DNA of 33,893 nt, from assembly GCA_900540985.1 (NCBI GenBank), contig UQIC01000021.1, forward strand, positions 1 to 33,893, read 5' to 3'. How positions within the stretch are numbered: the first letter of the stretch is position 1; every line of letters starts with the position of its first letter. Under the pieces are notes generated by a model. The model saw nothing but the letters and a program-made list of their open reading frames with translations. It was not told the DNA's origin and made no database searches. This DNA comes from an uncultured Collinsella sp. GTDB lineage: Bacteria > Actinomycetota > Coriobacteriia > Coriobacteriales > Coriobacteriaceae. Shown one piece after another: positions 1 through 7,274 of this stretch. A program made the translations under genes and the position numbers.

Positions 1-125
1 TCGAACTTAACAGCCGCGAGAGGGAAAGGAGGACCGCCCCCCGCCGTACGTGTGGTTACATCGGTACCCAGTTCTGGAACCAGGGCCGAACCGAGGAGAT
101 CCGCGACCGCGTGCTGCATCTCTAA
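1..125 (+). CDS. nrdD: Anaerobic ribonucleoside-triphosphate reductase, C-terminal end (partial)
   Basis: The window opens inside this gene; reading from base 3, about 40 codons remain before the TAA at 123-125. The remaining segment carries RRTCGYIG followed by an FWNQGRT stretch, which matches the C-terminus of class III ribonucleotide reductases. In that family the Gly of the RxCGY motif (codon 54-56 here) is the glycyl-radical residue. The enzyme reduces ribonucleoside triphosphates to deoxy forms in the absence of oxygen and is activated by NrdG, whose gene follows at 552 on the same strand. Only the tail is visible, so the call rests on this motif plus the nrdG neighbour. Confidence 0.85.
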   Translation, partial: ELNSRERERRTAPRRTCGYIGTQFWNQGRTEEIRDRVLHL

Positions 126-136
126 TAACCATCCCA

Positions 137-274
137 GGCTGCCCCGTAGCGAGGCCCCGGACCTTTACTCGCTATTTCGAACAGTCCTGGCTCACGACGG
201 AGGCGCCACTGGCGCCTCCTGTTCGTGCGGAACTCATATCGAGTAAAGGTCCGGGGCCTCGCTACGGGGCAGCC
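137..274. repeat. Nested inverted repeat with 35-bp perfect arms
   Basis: Bases 137-171 are the exact reverse complement of 240-274 (35 of 35). Inside the 68-nt loop sit two more dyads: CGAACAG (178-184) with CTGTTCG (219-225), and GGAGGCGCC (199-207) with GGCGCCTCC (211-219) around a 3-nt loop. The whole 138-bp unit can fold into one long hairpin or cruciform 11 bp after the nrdD stop. No T-run follows on either side, so it is not a standard terminator. Confidence 0.9.
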
Positions 275-452
275 AAGTTGATGTAGCTGAGATGCAGCAT
301 GCGGTCTGCTCACTCCTCGAAGTTCTTTGCGGAAATGAGTTGACTTGCAACAACGCTTTGCTTGCGATGACGGTTGGGCTGCAACACAGTTTTTATTGGA
401 CCTTGAACCCTATACTCGATGTTCGCTTCGTTCATTGAGTTACCCTTTGCAT

Positions 453-536
453 GAGGCCGGGACATATCGTCCCGCCCGCAGTTTCGCAGGCCGCAGGCCG
501 AGAATGTTTGAGGACGGGATGATATGTCCCGGTCTC
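453..536 (+). repeat. 22-bp hairpin in the nrdG leader
   Basis: 453-474 pairs with 515-536. The only two non-Watson-Crick positions (456/533 and 469/520) are G:U pairs when read as plus-strand RNA, so the RNA stem is unbroken while the DNA dyad is not. The 40-nt loop holds a short tandem GCAGGCC duplication. It ends 15 nt before the nrdG ATG, overlapping the approach to its weak RBS, which suggests a role in the nrdG mRNA (inference). Confidence 0.75.
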
Positions 537-551
537 CCGGGAGAGTTACTT

Positions 552-1133
552 ATGAACTACGCGAACATTAAGTATTTCGACATTGCTGATGGGGAAGGCG
601 TTCGTACTTCTCTGTTTGTGAGCGGGTGCCGTCGTGGGTGCAAGAACTGCTTTAACTCTGTCGCGTGGGACTTTGCTGCGGGCGAGCCGTTCGATTGCGC
701 CGTCGAGGATAAGATTATCGAGAGTCTCGACCATCCCTTTATTGATGGCCTGACGATTCTGGGCGGGGAGCCTATGGAACCCGAGAACCAGGCGGGACTC
801 GTTGATTTCATTGAGCGTGTTCGTGCCACTTATCCTGTGGATTCGGGGAAGACCATTTGGTGCTTTACCGGCGACGTGCTTGAGGAACTTATGCCGGGCG
901 GTCGTCATCATACCGAGGTGACGGACCGCATTCTCGCCTGCCTCGACATGTTGGTGGACGGCCCGTTCGTTCAGGATTTGTATGATATCTCGTTGCGCTT
1001 TAGGGGCTCGAGTAATCAGCGCGTGATCGACATGAACGCCACGCGCGCTCGTGCTGCACGTGAGGGCGTTTCGCTTTGCGATGCTGTGGAGCTTTGGCGG
1101 GACAATCCGATCTATTCGACCCATACTATGTAG
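552..1133 (+). CDS. nrdG: Anaerobic ribonucleotide reductase activating protein (radical SAM)
   Basis: This 193-aa protein is typical of NrdG in length. The radical-SAM cysteines appear as C26-x3-C30-x2-C33 within GCRRGCKNC, followed by the GGEP motif at 71-74 that contacts S-adenosylmethionine. It cleaves SAM with its 4Fe-4S cluster and generates the glycyl radical on NrdD, whose gene ends just upstream. The ATG at 552 is preferred over earlier in-frame starts because family members begin with this NYANIK-type N-terminus. The RBS (GGAG at 539-542) is modest and lies right after a long hairpin. Separation from nrdD by 426 bp of repeat-rich DNA is looser than the usual tight nrdDG spacing. Confidence 0.93.
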   Translation: MNYANIKYFDIADGEGVRTSLFVSGCRRGCKNCFNSVAWDFAAGEPFDCAVEDKIIESLDHPFIDGLTILGGEPMEPENQAGLVDFIERVRATYPVDSGKTIWCFTGDVLEELMPGGRHHTEVTDRILACLDMLVDGPFVQDLYDISLRFRGSSNQRVIDMNATRARAAREGVSLCDAVELWRDNPIYSTHTM

Positions 1134-1199
1134 CTTGTGGCCGATGCCGGAGGGCGTGGTACCATAGCGCGAACGCAAAATCGGAAAAGTGAGGCCCAG

Positions 1200-1757
1200 A
1201 TGGTCGATCAGGAAAAAGTCGAGGCCGCCATTAAGCTGTTGCTTGAGGGCATAGGCGAGGACCCAACTCGTGAGGGCCTGCTGGAGACCCCGGCGCGTGT
1301 TGCCCGTATGTATGGTGAAATCGCCGGCGGTATGGACCAGAGTGCCGAGGAGCACCTGTCCAAAACTTTTGCCGTCGCTTCGACCGATTTGGTTATCGAG
1401 CGCGACATTACGTTTTACTCACTGTGCGAACACCATCTGCTGCCGTTTTATGGTAAGGCTGCGATCGGCTATATCCCTAACGGTCGCGTGGCAGGTCTGT
1501 CTAAGCTTGCCCGCACGGTTGAGGTCTATGCCCGTCGTCTGCAGCTGCAGGAGCAGTTGTGCGCACAGGTTGCCGATGCCCTCATGGATTATCTCGCTCC
1601 CCAGGGAGCGATTGTGCTCATGGAAGCCGAGCACATGTGCATGACCATGCGCGGCGTGCAAAAGCCCGGCACCAAGACCGTGACGCTCGCTCGCCGCGGC
1701 GTCTTTGAGACCGATCCCGCGCTCGAGGAGCGGTTCTTTAGGATGCTGGGACGCTAA
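1200..1757 (+). CDS. folE: GTP cyclohydrolase I
   Basis: This 185-aa protein converts GTP to 7,8-dihydroneopterin triphosphate, the first step of tetrahydrofolate synthesis. The zinc ligands are visible as Cys76 and His79 in LCEHHLLPF and Cys147 in EHMCMTMRG. The C-terminal MRGVQKPGTKT segment and the PARVARMYGEI helix are also standard. The ATG at 1200 follows a GTGAGG RBS; the open frame extends upstream only as non-family sequence. It is followed after 2 bp by an HD-domain hydrolase and then folB, giving a compact folate cluster. folP and folK are not in this window. Confidence 0.96.
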   Translation: MVDQEKVEAAIKLLLEGIGEDPTREGLLETPARVARMYGEIAGGMDQSAEEHLSKTFAVASTDLVIERDITFYSLCEHHLLPFYGKAAIGYIPNGRVAGLSKLARTVEVYARRLQLQEQLCAQVADALMDYLAPQGAIVLMEAEHMCMTMRGVQKPGTKTVTLARRGVFETDPALEERFFRMLGR

Positions 1758-1759
1758 CT

Positions 1760-2341
1760 ATGAGGGTCGTCAACGACTTTACATCGAAGACCGATGAGGG
1801 GACGTCGCGTCGCGGCTTTATGGCTTCGGGCCTGGCCCCCTTTGGTGCTATGCCTCGCATTGATTACATTTGTGCCAACGGGCTGTTCCGACGGCACCTG
1901 GGCAACATTGCACAGTTGGAATCGGGGCGCATCTTCTGCCGTCACGGTATTGACCATCTGCTGGATGTCGCGCGCATTATGTGGATTAAGAATCTCGAGG
2001 AACAGCTCGAATTTGACCGCGAGGTCATCTACGCCACGGCACTTCTTCACGATATCGGCAAAGATGAACAGTATGAATCGGGTATATCCCATGATGTTGC
2101 AAGCGAGCGCGTCGCTGATGCGATTCTCGGCGGCATGCCCGATGACGTGGCGTTTGAGCCGGCCGATGCCGCAGCCATTAAGACGGCCATTCTGGGCCAT
2201 CGAAAGCTGCGCGTGAACAGCCAACCGCTTGAGCGTCTGCTCTATGCAGCCGACAAAGCGTCGCGCGCCTGCTTTGCATGCCCCGCGCGCAATGCTTGCA
2301 ACTGGAGCGATGATAAAAAGAACCTGTCGATTCGCGTGTAG
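1760..2341 (+). CDS. HD-domain phosphohydrolase of the folate cluster
   Basis: This 193-aa protein has a classic HD metal-binding arrangement: His62/His66 in RHGIDHLLDVAR, the HD pair in LLHDIGK (97-98) and a downstream His111-Asp112. It is therefore likely a metal-dependent phosphohydrolase. It starts 2 bp after folE with only a weak RBS, implying translational coupling. HD-domain proteins recur between folE and other folate genes in Clostridia and Coriobacteriia. A role in dephosphorylating dihydroneopterin phosphates is plausible but unproven. The first 30 residues look poorly conserved, so initiation at the later ATG (1850) is possible. The C-terminus has a CxxC...C cluster (CFACPARNAC), perhaps binding metal. 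Confidence 0.8.
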   Translation: MRVVNDFTSKTDEGTSRRGFMASGLAPFGAMPRIDYICANGLFRRHLGNIAQLESGRIFCRHGIDHLLDVARIMWIKNLEEQLEFDREVIYATALLHDIGKDEQYESGISHDVASERVADAILGGMPDDVAFEPADAAAIKTAILGHRKLRVNSQPLERLLYAADKASRACFACPARNACNWSDDKKNLSIRV

Positions 2342-2384
2342 TTAGTTTGCGCGGTCGGGGTTCTAAACGAAGGAGACGATCGCG

Positions 2385-2870
2385 ATGAGTAACAAGAAGC
2401 TGCCCGAGAATGCAACCAAGACTGAAGGCGCTGAGCTCGCCCGCCGTGGAAGGGGCGAAATATCCACTGCAACGGCGGTGCCCCACGTGAGCTATGACGA
2501 TCTTCGCCATGCCGATCGCATTACTATCGACGGTCTCGAGGTCTTTGCCAACCACGGCGTGTATCCCGAAGAGAACGCGCTGGGCCAGAAGTTCATCGTG
2601 TCCCTGGTGCTCTATGCCGACCTGCGTGCAGCGGGGGAGCACGATAACCTGGACGCCTCGATTGACTACGGCTCGGTGTGCCACGATGTCGATGGCTATC
2701 TGCGTGAGCATACGTTTAAGCTTATCGAGGCTGCAGCCGAGGGTGTGGCCCAGATGCTGCTACGTCGTTACCCCCTGATGCTTGGCGTGCGTGTTAAGCT
2801 CGATAAGCCTTGGGCGCCCGTCGGTCTTCCCCTGGCAAGCTGCGGTGTCGAGATCGAGCGCGTGCGTTAA
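2385..2870 (+). CDS. folB: Dihydroneopterin aldolase
   Basis: This 161-aa protein splits 7,8-dihydroneopterin to 6-hydroxymethyl-dihydropterin and glycolaldehyde. The family core starts at about residue 46 with ITIDGLEVFANHGVYPEE and ends with KLDKPWAPVG, which holds the conserved lysine. A roughly 45-aa N-terminal extension, rich in charged residues, precedes the fold and is not typical of the 120-aa family. The ATG at 2385 has a strong AAGGAG RBS (2370s), so the extension is probably translated. Third gene of the folate cluster; convergent with the next minus-strand gene only 6 bp away. Confidence 0.93.
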   Translation: MSNKKLPENATKTEGAELARRGRGEISTATAVPHVSYDDLRHADRITIDGLEVFANHGVYPEENALGQKFIVSLVLYADLRAAGEHDNLDASIDYGSVCHDVDGYLREHTFKLIEAAAEGVAQMLLRRYPLMLGVRVKLDKPWAPVGLPLASCGVEIERVR

Positions 2871-2876
2871 CCGGTT

Positions 2877-3653
2877 CTAATACGTCTCTATGGGTGGTTG
2901 CTTGAGCCGCTGGGACAGTGCTCTATTGTTGGGGCAGTACGTGTCGAGCAGGGCGTGAAACCGCTGATTGTGGCTTGGCTCGAGCAAGTGGACGAGCTCG
3001 TGGGCGACAACCATGTCGAGGCATTCGACGGGGTAGGCGGCAAGTTCTCGTGCGATGCGAACGGCGCCGGATTTGGGCGTGCAGGAGCCCCAACGCGTTT
3101 TCATGCTGCGTACGGAAACGCGGGAAACGGCGACACCCATTGCGATTTCGTATGCGTGCACCATATCCCGCAGCGCCGATGTGACTTCGGACGTATAGAG
3201 CTGGTCAATATGGGCTTGGATCTCACTGGGCGTTAAGCCGTCGAGGGGCGCGTTCCACTTGGCCTGCGGACGTTCGTCTGGCTCGTCGGTACCCATAAAG
3301 CTTGCGAACGTGGCTTGTTTGGGCCGCGGTGCGGGTGACTTAAAGTTGTGATCGAGCGCATCTTGTACCGTGATGGGCTTGCCCCAAAGTGCAATGATGG
3401 ACGAGGGGCTGAGCGGCTCTCGCGCCGTCGCCTGACGTTGCTCGCGCTGGGCAAGCCGGCTGATAATCCAGGCGCTGTTGCGCTTCACAAACGCTTCGAT
3501 ACGCTCGCGGCTGGCGCCGAGCGGTGCGCTGGCGTGGACCTCACCGCTCGATGTGACGCGCAGGTTGAAGTTTTTGACGCGCTTTTTGGTAACGACGACG
3601 GGGATGGGAGTCCCATCCGGTTGGGGTAGGAAAAGCGTAAATTGCTGCGTCAA
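2877..3653 (-). CDS. YgjP/WLM-type metal-dependent hydrolase
   Basis: This 258-aa protein belongs to the YgjP (DUF45, SprT-like) family. It has the RSMKTRWGSC signature followed by the zinc motif VVAHELVHLLEPSHNQRFHALL, with HELVH at about 218-222 and a downstream His. The fold is that of a gluzincin peptidase, but the cellular substrate is unknown. The TTG at 3653 is chosen as start because a GAAGGA RBS (3660-3665) lies 6 nt upstream. The longer ATG at 3686 has no RBS and falls inside a palindrome. The central region (about 95-140) is a variable insert. Confidence 0.85.
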   Translation of the reverse strand: MTQQFTLFLPQPDGTPIPVVVTKKRVKNFNLRVTSSGEVHASAPLGASRERIEAFVKRNSAWIISRLAQREQRQATAREPLSPSSIIALWGKPITVQDALDHNFKSPAPRPKQATFASFMGTDEPDERPQAKWNAPLDGLTPSEIQAHIDQLYTSEVTSALRDMVHAYEIAMGVAVSRVSVRSMKTRWGSCTPKSGAVRIARELAAYPVECLDMVVAHELVHLLEPSHNQRFHALLDTYCPNNRALSQRLKQPPIETY

Positions 3654-3675
3654 AAGTGGTCCTTCAGATTGGGGA

Positions 3676-3711
3676 CGGGCCGGCATGTCGACCGTTCGGC
3701 ATGCCGGCCCG
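3676..3711 (-). terminator. Hairpin after the dipeptidase gene
   Basis: A 12-bp perfect GC-rich stem (3676-3687 with 3700-3711, 12-nt loop) lies between the dipeptidase stop and the downstream TTG-start gene on the minus strand. There is no U-tract after it, so it is either a weak terminator or an mRNA-end stabiliser. Confidence 0.5.
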
Positions 3712-3727
3712 CTCAGGGGATGTGAAA

Positions 3728-4741
3728 TTAATAACGCTCAAAGAAGGCAAGGGCATTATCGCTGCAGAGCTTCTGCATCACGGTCTTGCCAAAGTGCTTG
3801 GAGAGCATGTTCTGGAACTCGGGCATCTTGCTGGCATCGGAGAGGAAGGCGGGCACCGTGGCACCGTCCCAGTCGCCGCCGAGCGCGATGACGTCCTCGC
3901 CGCCCAGGTCGAGCCAGTGCTCGATATGTGCCGCCAGCTGGTCGAAGGTGACGTCTGCGGCTGTCTTGTCGGTTGCGTCGTTGGAAAGGAACTCGCTGCA
4001 GTAGTTGAGGCCGACGATGCCACCCATGTCGCGAATGGTGCGGAACTGGTCGTCGGTGAGGTTGCGCTTAACGCCGCAAACTGCACGAGAGTTGGAGTGG
4101 CTGGCGACGAAGGGACGTGTGGCGTGGGCGACAACCTCGTCAAAGCACTCATCGTTGAGGTGGGAGACGTCAAGCACCATGCCGGCGTGCTCCATCTGCG
4201 TAAGTGCCTCGATGCCGGCGGCGGTGAGGCCGGCGTGGGTATCGTGTCCGCTCGCGAGCGGTCCCTGCGCATTCCAGCTGAGCGATGACATGAGTACGCC
4301 CAAGCTCTTGAGCACCTCGATCAGCGCGGGGTCCTCGGCAAAGAACGTGGCGTTTTCGATGGTGTGGATGCAGACGACCTTGCCGTCTTTGAGCGCGGGG
4401 CGAATGTCTGCCGCGCTGCGTACGTTGACCATGCGGTCGTGGTTGAGCATTGCCTGGCCGCTCATATGCGCCATGATCTGCGCCTGGAAGCGCGCGGCGT
4501 GGGCGGTGGGAATCTCGTCGGGGACAAACGTGGCGAAGCACTGTGCCCATGGCGTGTTGCCGATCTTTGCGAGCGAGATGGCGCAGGCGTTGCCCTCGAT
4601 GAGGTCGAAATCTTGCGGATGCGTTTCGTCGCCGGGGAAATAACCGTCGGTGCCGGCGGTAAAGCGCAGGTCGAGATCGAGCGTGGCCCAGCCGATGCGG
4701 TCGGCGGTGTCGCAGTGTAGGTCAAATACGGGATATGCCAT
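3728..4741 (-). CDS. Membrane dipeptidase family (M19) peptidase
   Basis: This 337-aa protein matches the renal-dipeptidase-like zinc peptidases that cleave dipeptides. Visible metal-site motifs are DLHCDT near the N-terminus (His9, Asp11), IHTIEN (bridging Glu), DVSHLN and the SHSNSRAVC segment, and later GLNYCSEF and GGDWDG. No signal peptide is present, so it is probably cytoplasmic. The ATG at 4741 follows a strong GGAGGAACC RBS. It is divergent from the FKBP gene. Confidence 0.92.
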   Translation of the reverse strand: MAYPVFDLHCDTADRIGWATLDLDLRFTAGTDGYFPGDETHPQDFDLIEGNACAISLAKIGNTPWAQCFATFVPDEIPTAHAARFQAQIMAHMSGQAMLNHDRMVNVRSAADIRPALKDGKVVCIHTIENATFFAEDPALIEVLKSLGVLMSSLSWNAQGPLASGHDTHAGLTAAGIEALTQMEHAGMVLDVSHLNDECFDEVVAHATRPFVASHSNSRAVCGVKRNLTDDQFRTIRDMGGIVGLNYCSEFLSNDATDKTAADVTFDQLAAHIEHWLDLGGEDVIALGGDWDGATVPAFLSDASKMPEFQNMLSKHFGKTVMQKLCSDNALAFFERY

Positions 4742-4861
4742 GGTTCCTCCGGTTGCAGCGTTTCTTTGCAAACTGTCATTGAATTGTATGACTAGGGTAT
4801 AGTTAGCGCCATATGTTCACGGCGGCCCGCGTTGTGCGCCGCCCTTATCACGGAGGTTACC

Positions 4862-5290
4862 ATGTCCAACCAGGGCAAGAAGGTCAAGACTCATTATCGC
4901 GGCACGCTCGACGACGGCACGCAGTTCGATAGCTCCTACGATCGCGGCGAGCCGCTGGAGTTCACCTGCGGCGCCGGTCAGATGATCAAGGGCTTCGACG
5001 CCGCTGTTGTCGACATGCAGGTGGGCGAGAAGAAGACCGTGCACATTCCTGCTGCCGATGCCTACGGCGAGCACAATCCCGAGATGGTTATTACCTTCCC
5101 GGCCGAGCAGGTTCCCAACATCGAGCAGATCGAGAAGGGCATGAAGCTCTTCCTGTCCACGCCGAGCGGCATGCCTGTCCCCGCCGTCGTCATCGACGTA
5201 ACGCCCGAGGCTGTGACGCTCGATGCCAACCACGAGCTTGCCGGCAAGGACCTCAACTTTGATATCGAGCTCGTCGAGGTCGAGGGTTAG
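4862..5290 (+). CDS. FKBP-type peptidyl-prolyl isomerase (SlyD-like)
   Basis: This 142-aa protein has the two-domain SlyD layout: an N-terminal FKBP strand (THYRGTLDDGTQFDSS), an inserted flap at about 70-120 (YGEHNPEMV onward), and a return to the FKBP core ending FDIELVEVEG. It would catalyse cis-trans prolyl isomerisation and act as a folding chaperone. The His/Cys-rich nickel-binding tail of enterobacterial SlyD is missing. The ATG at 4862 has a GGAGG RBS. A UreE-like gene starts 3 bp after its stop, so the two are surely co-translated; SlyD proteins are known to assist nickel delivery, which fits the pair. Confidence 0.92.
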   Translation: MSNQGKKVKTHYRGTLDDGTQFDSSYDRGEPLEFTCGAGQMIKGFDAAVVDMQVGEKKTVHIPAADAYGEHNPEMVITFPAEQVPNIEQIEKGMKLFLSTPSGMPVPAVVIDVTPEAVTLDANHELAGKDLNFDIELVEVEG

Positions 5291-5293
5291 AGC

Positions 5294-5872
5294 ATGCCTG
5301 AGCGCTTGGTTTCGACGACATGCTTGGGAAATCTCAACGATCCGTCCTATGAACTTCTGCTTCGCCGGAAGCTGGGCGGCGTCTTTGAAGTTGACGAGCT
5401 ACTGCTCGATTGGGACCAGGCTGATGTATGCGCGTTTGTGGGCGTGACGGAGCTGGGGCGCACGGTCGATGTTCGGCTGGATACTGCCGACGGCGGTCGT
5501 TTTGTCGACGGCGACGTGCTCGCCGTCGACCGTTCGGGCGTGGTGCCCGTGGCGGTTGTCGTGCGCCTGCGCAGCGCCGAGGTTTATTTGGTCGAAGTTG
5601 ACCGCATGGACCCGATTGCGCTCGCGCATGCGTGCTGGGAGATCGGCAATATGCATGCGCCGCTTTTTCGAGGCGATTCGGACGAGTATACCGTGCGCAT
5701 GTATACGCCGGTGCAGCCTGTTTTGGGCCGCATTCTCCGGGGCGTCGAGGGCGTTCGGCTCTCGACGGTTACCCGTGAACTCGATTCGGACCGGCGCTTT
5801 GCGTCGAGTGCGGCGGATGCCGTTGTGAGTATGGCACCAGACTTTACGATCGTAAAGAAGGCGCGCGGTTAA
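5294..5872 (+). CDS. UreE-like nickel metallochaperone, no urease nearby
   Basis: This 192-aa protein follows the UreE plan: an N-terminal beta domain with DVRLDTADGGRFVDGDVLAVD, then DPIALAHACWEIGNMHAPLF. The latter corresponds to the UreE core (AYHLGNRHVPLQI-type) and includes the conserved dimer-site His in GNMHAP. UreE delivers Ni to urease in known systems, but no urease structural or ureDFG gene is present here. The C-terminus is not His-rich. It begins 3 bp after the FKBP/SlyD-like stop, suggesting a shared nickel or folding role for another enzyme such as a hydrogenase (inference). Confidence 0.75.
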   Translation: MPERLVSTTCLGNLNDPSYELLLRRKLGGVFEVDELLLDWDQADVCAFVGVTELGRTVDVRLDTADGGRFVDGDVLAVDRSGVVPVAVVVRLRSAEVYLVEVDRMDPIALAHACWEIGNMHAPLFRGDSDEYTVRMYTPVQPVLGRILRGVEGVRLSTVTRELDSDRRFASSAADAVVSMAPDFTIVKKARG

Positions 5873-5885
5873 CGTGCGTATAAGT

Positions 5886-5930
5886 AAGGCGGACTTTGAG
5901 AGACAACTATTCAAAGTCCGCCTTTCTGTT
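5886..5930 (+). terminator. Rho-independent terminator after the UreE-like gene
   Basis: A 14-bp perfect stem (5886-5899 with 5911-5924) is followed by TTTCTGTT. It ends the FKBP-UreE transcript. Confidence 0.85.
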
Positions 5931-5953
5931 GATGAGATGCTGTGGGGGAGCAT

Positions 5954-6751
5954 ATGGGTCTTGAAGGAATCAAGCTGATTGCATGCGATTTGGACGGCAC
6001 GTTGCTGCATCCGGGGGAGCGCGAGCCGCGTTCCGAGGCCTTTGAGCTCATCGATGAGCTGCATCGTCGCGGTATCGTGTTTATGCCGGCGAGCGGCCGT
6101 CAATATGCGAGCTTGCGCTATCTGTTTGCCCCGGTGGCCGATGAGCTCGCCTATGTATGCGAAAACGGAGCCCTGGTGATGAGCGAGGGACGTGCCGTTG
6201 TCAAGCGTTCCATGGAGCGTAGCCTTGCTATGGATATCGCGAATGCCGTGGTTGCGTATCCCCATGCCGACGTGACCCTTTCGTGTGAGGGACACCTCTA
6301 CACCATGAGCGGCAACGATGCGTTCGTCGATCATTTGCGCTATGAGGTCCACTGCGATGTGGCGGTGGTCGCCCGCCCCGAGGACATCGACGAGGACGTC
6401 ATTAAGATTGCCTTCCAGACGCCCGAGGTGGATCAGCCGGCGGCCCTGGAGTATTTTGAGCGCCTCTTTAGCGACCGTGTTGACGTGATGACGTCGGGAA
6501 CCGAATGGACGGACTTTATCGGTTTCGGTTCGGGCAAGGGCTCCGCGCTTGCCGATTACGGTCGTGCCCTGGGTATTTCGCCCGATGAGATGATGGCGTT
6601 TGGCGACAATGAGAACGATCGCGACATGCTCAACGTCGTGGGCCATCCCTATCTGATGGAGAGCTGCAACCCCTCTATGCGTGGCATTAACGACCGCGTC
6701 CGCTACGTGCGCACGGTCGAAGAAGAGCTGCGTCGTCTACTTGCTGAGTAG
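5954..6751 (+). CDS. HAD-superfamily (Cof-type) sugar-phosphatase-like hydrolase
   Basis: This 265-aa protein has all HAD-IIB motifs: motif I CDLDGTLL (nucleophile Asp), motif II ASGRQY, the Lys of motif III in GSGKGSAL, and motif IV FGDNENDRDML. Cof-type enzymes dephosphorylate sugar phosphates, flavin precursors or similar small phosphoesters; the substrate cannot be read from sequence. The ATG at 5954 is used because the purine run GGGGGAG lies just before it; the GTG at 5942 has no RBS. Its stop codon lies inside a long hairpin shared with the convergent Fur gene. Confidence 0.9.
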   Translation: MGLEGIKLIACDLDGTLLHPGEREPRSEAFELIDELHRRGIVFMPASGRQYASLRYLFAPVADELAYVCENGALVMSEGRAVVKRSMERSLAMDIANAVVAYPHADVTLSCEGHLYTMSGNDAFVDHLRYEVHCDVAVVARPEDIDEDVIKIAFQTPEVDQPAALEYFERLFSDRVDVMTSGTEWTDFIGFGSGKGSALADYGRALGISPDEMMAFGDNENDRDMLNVVGHPYLMESCNPSMRGINDRVRYVRTVEEELRRLLAE

Positions 6752-6833
6752 ACATTTGGGACATGTCTAGGAATCTACTTTTTGCTGCAAAGTGCGGAAA
6801 GGTGGATTTTAAGGCATGTTCCAAACATCTACC
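6748..6833. repeat. Long imperfect hairpin bridging two convergent stop codons
   Basis: Bases 6748-6781 and 6798-6833 form an imperfect inverted repeat of about 35 bp, many mismatches being G:U-compatible, around a loop of about 15 nt. The left arm contains the HAD stop (6749-6751) and the right arm the Fur stop (6829-6831). It would act as a bidirectional terminator or RNA-end structure. Its size and non-GC-rich character resemble an interspersed repeat more than a simple terminator. Confidence 0.7.
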
Positions 6834-7209
6834 GGCAGTCGGGGCAGAGACCCTCGAAGATGGTGTAGTGCGACGTGACGTGCCAGCCGATTTGCTCGGA
6901 CGCTTTGGCGTCGAGCTGGGCATCGAAGGGGAGCGGTACGTCGATGACGCGGCTGCATGAGGTGCAGATGATATGTGCGTGCGGCTCGATCGTGCGATCG
7001 AAGCGGCTGCCGCCCGGCGTCTTGATGGAGAGGATCTCGCCGGCGTCGGCCAAGAGATTGAGGTTGCGGTAGACCGTACCGCGGCTGGTTTTGTCATCCT
7101 GCGCGCGCACGACGTTGTAGATTTCGTCGGCGGTGGGATGGTTGTAGCTTTGGCGCACGGCGTCAAGAACCAGCTTTCGCTGCTTGGTATTCCTTCTTTG
7201 CACCGCCAT
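6829..7209 (-). CDS. Fur-family metal-dependent regulator
   Basis: This 126-aa protein is typical of the Fur/PerR/Zur family in length. The winged helix spans about 10-75, with HPTADEIY and SRGTVYRNLNLLADAGEI as recognition segments. The dimerisation domain has PHAHIICTSCSRV (CxxC) and a C-terminal CPDC, the structural zinc cysteines. Whether it senses iron, peroxide or zinc is unclear; two CxxC pairs fit PerR or Fur of Gram-positives. Nothing metal-related lies beside it. Confidence 0.9.
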   Translation of the reverse strand: MAVQRRNTKQRKLVLDAVRQSYNHPTADEIYNVVRAQDDKTSRGTVYRNLNLLADAGEILSIKTPGGSRFDRTIEPHAHIICTSCSRVIDVPLPFDAQLDAKASEQIGWHVTSHYTIFEGLCPDCR

Positions 7210-7245
7210 GCGCCTCGCCTCTTTTCTATCAACGGTCGTAGGTAA

Positions 7246-7274
7246 ATGATACCGTATTTAGCACACAATACTAA
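7246..7274 (-). promoter_or_regulatory. Candidate promoter of the Fur-family gene
   Basis: On the minus strand TTAGTA (7269-7274), a 17-bp spacer and TATCAT (7246-7251) precede the gene by about 40 bp. The -35 is weak. It overlaps the end of the acylphosphatase gene upstream. Confidence 0.4.

Larger units (their letters stand above)
126..551. other. nrdD-nrdG spacer: two long inverted repeats, no gene
   Basis: This 426-bp gap between nrdD and nrdG contains a 35-bp perfect inverted repeat (137-274) and a 22-bp wobble-compatible hairpin (453-536), both listed separately. Several frames stay open across it, but none has a convincing RBS or a family match. No confident promoter was found; a TTGACT at 340-345 has only a poor -10 partner. 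Confidence 0.6.
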
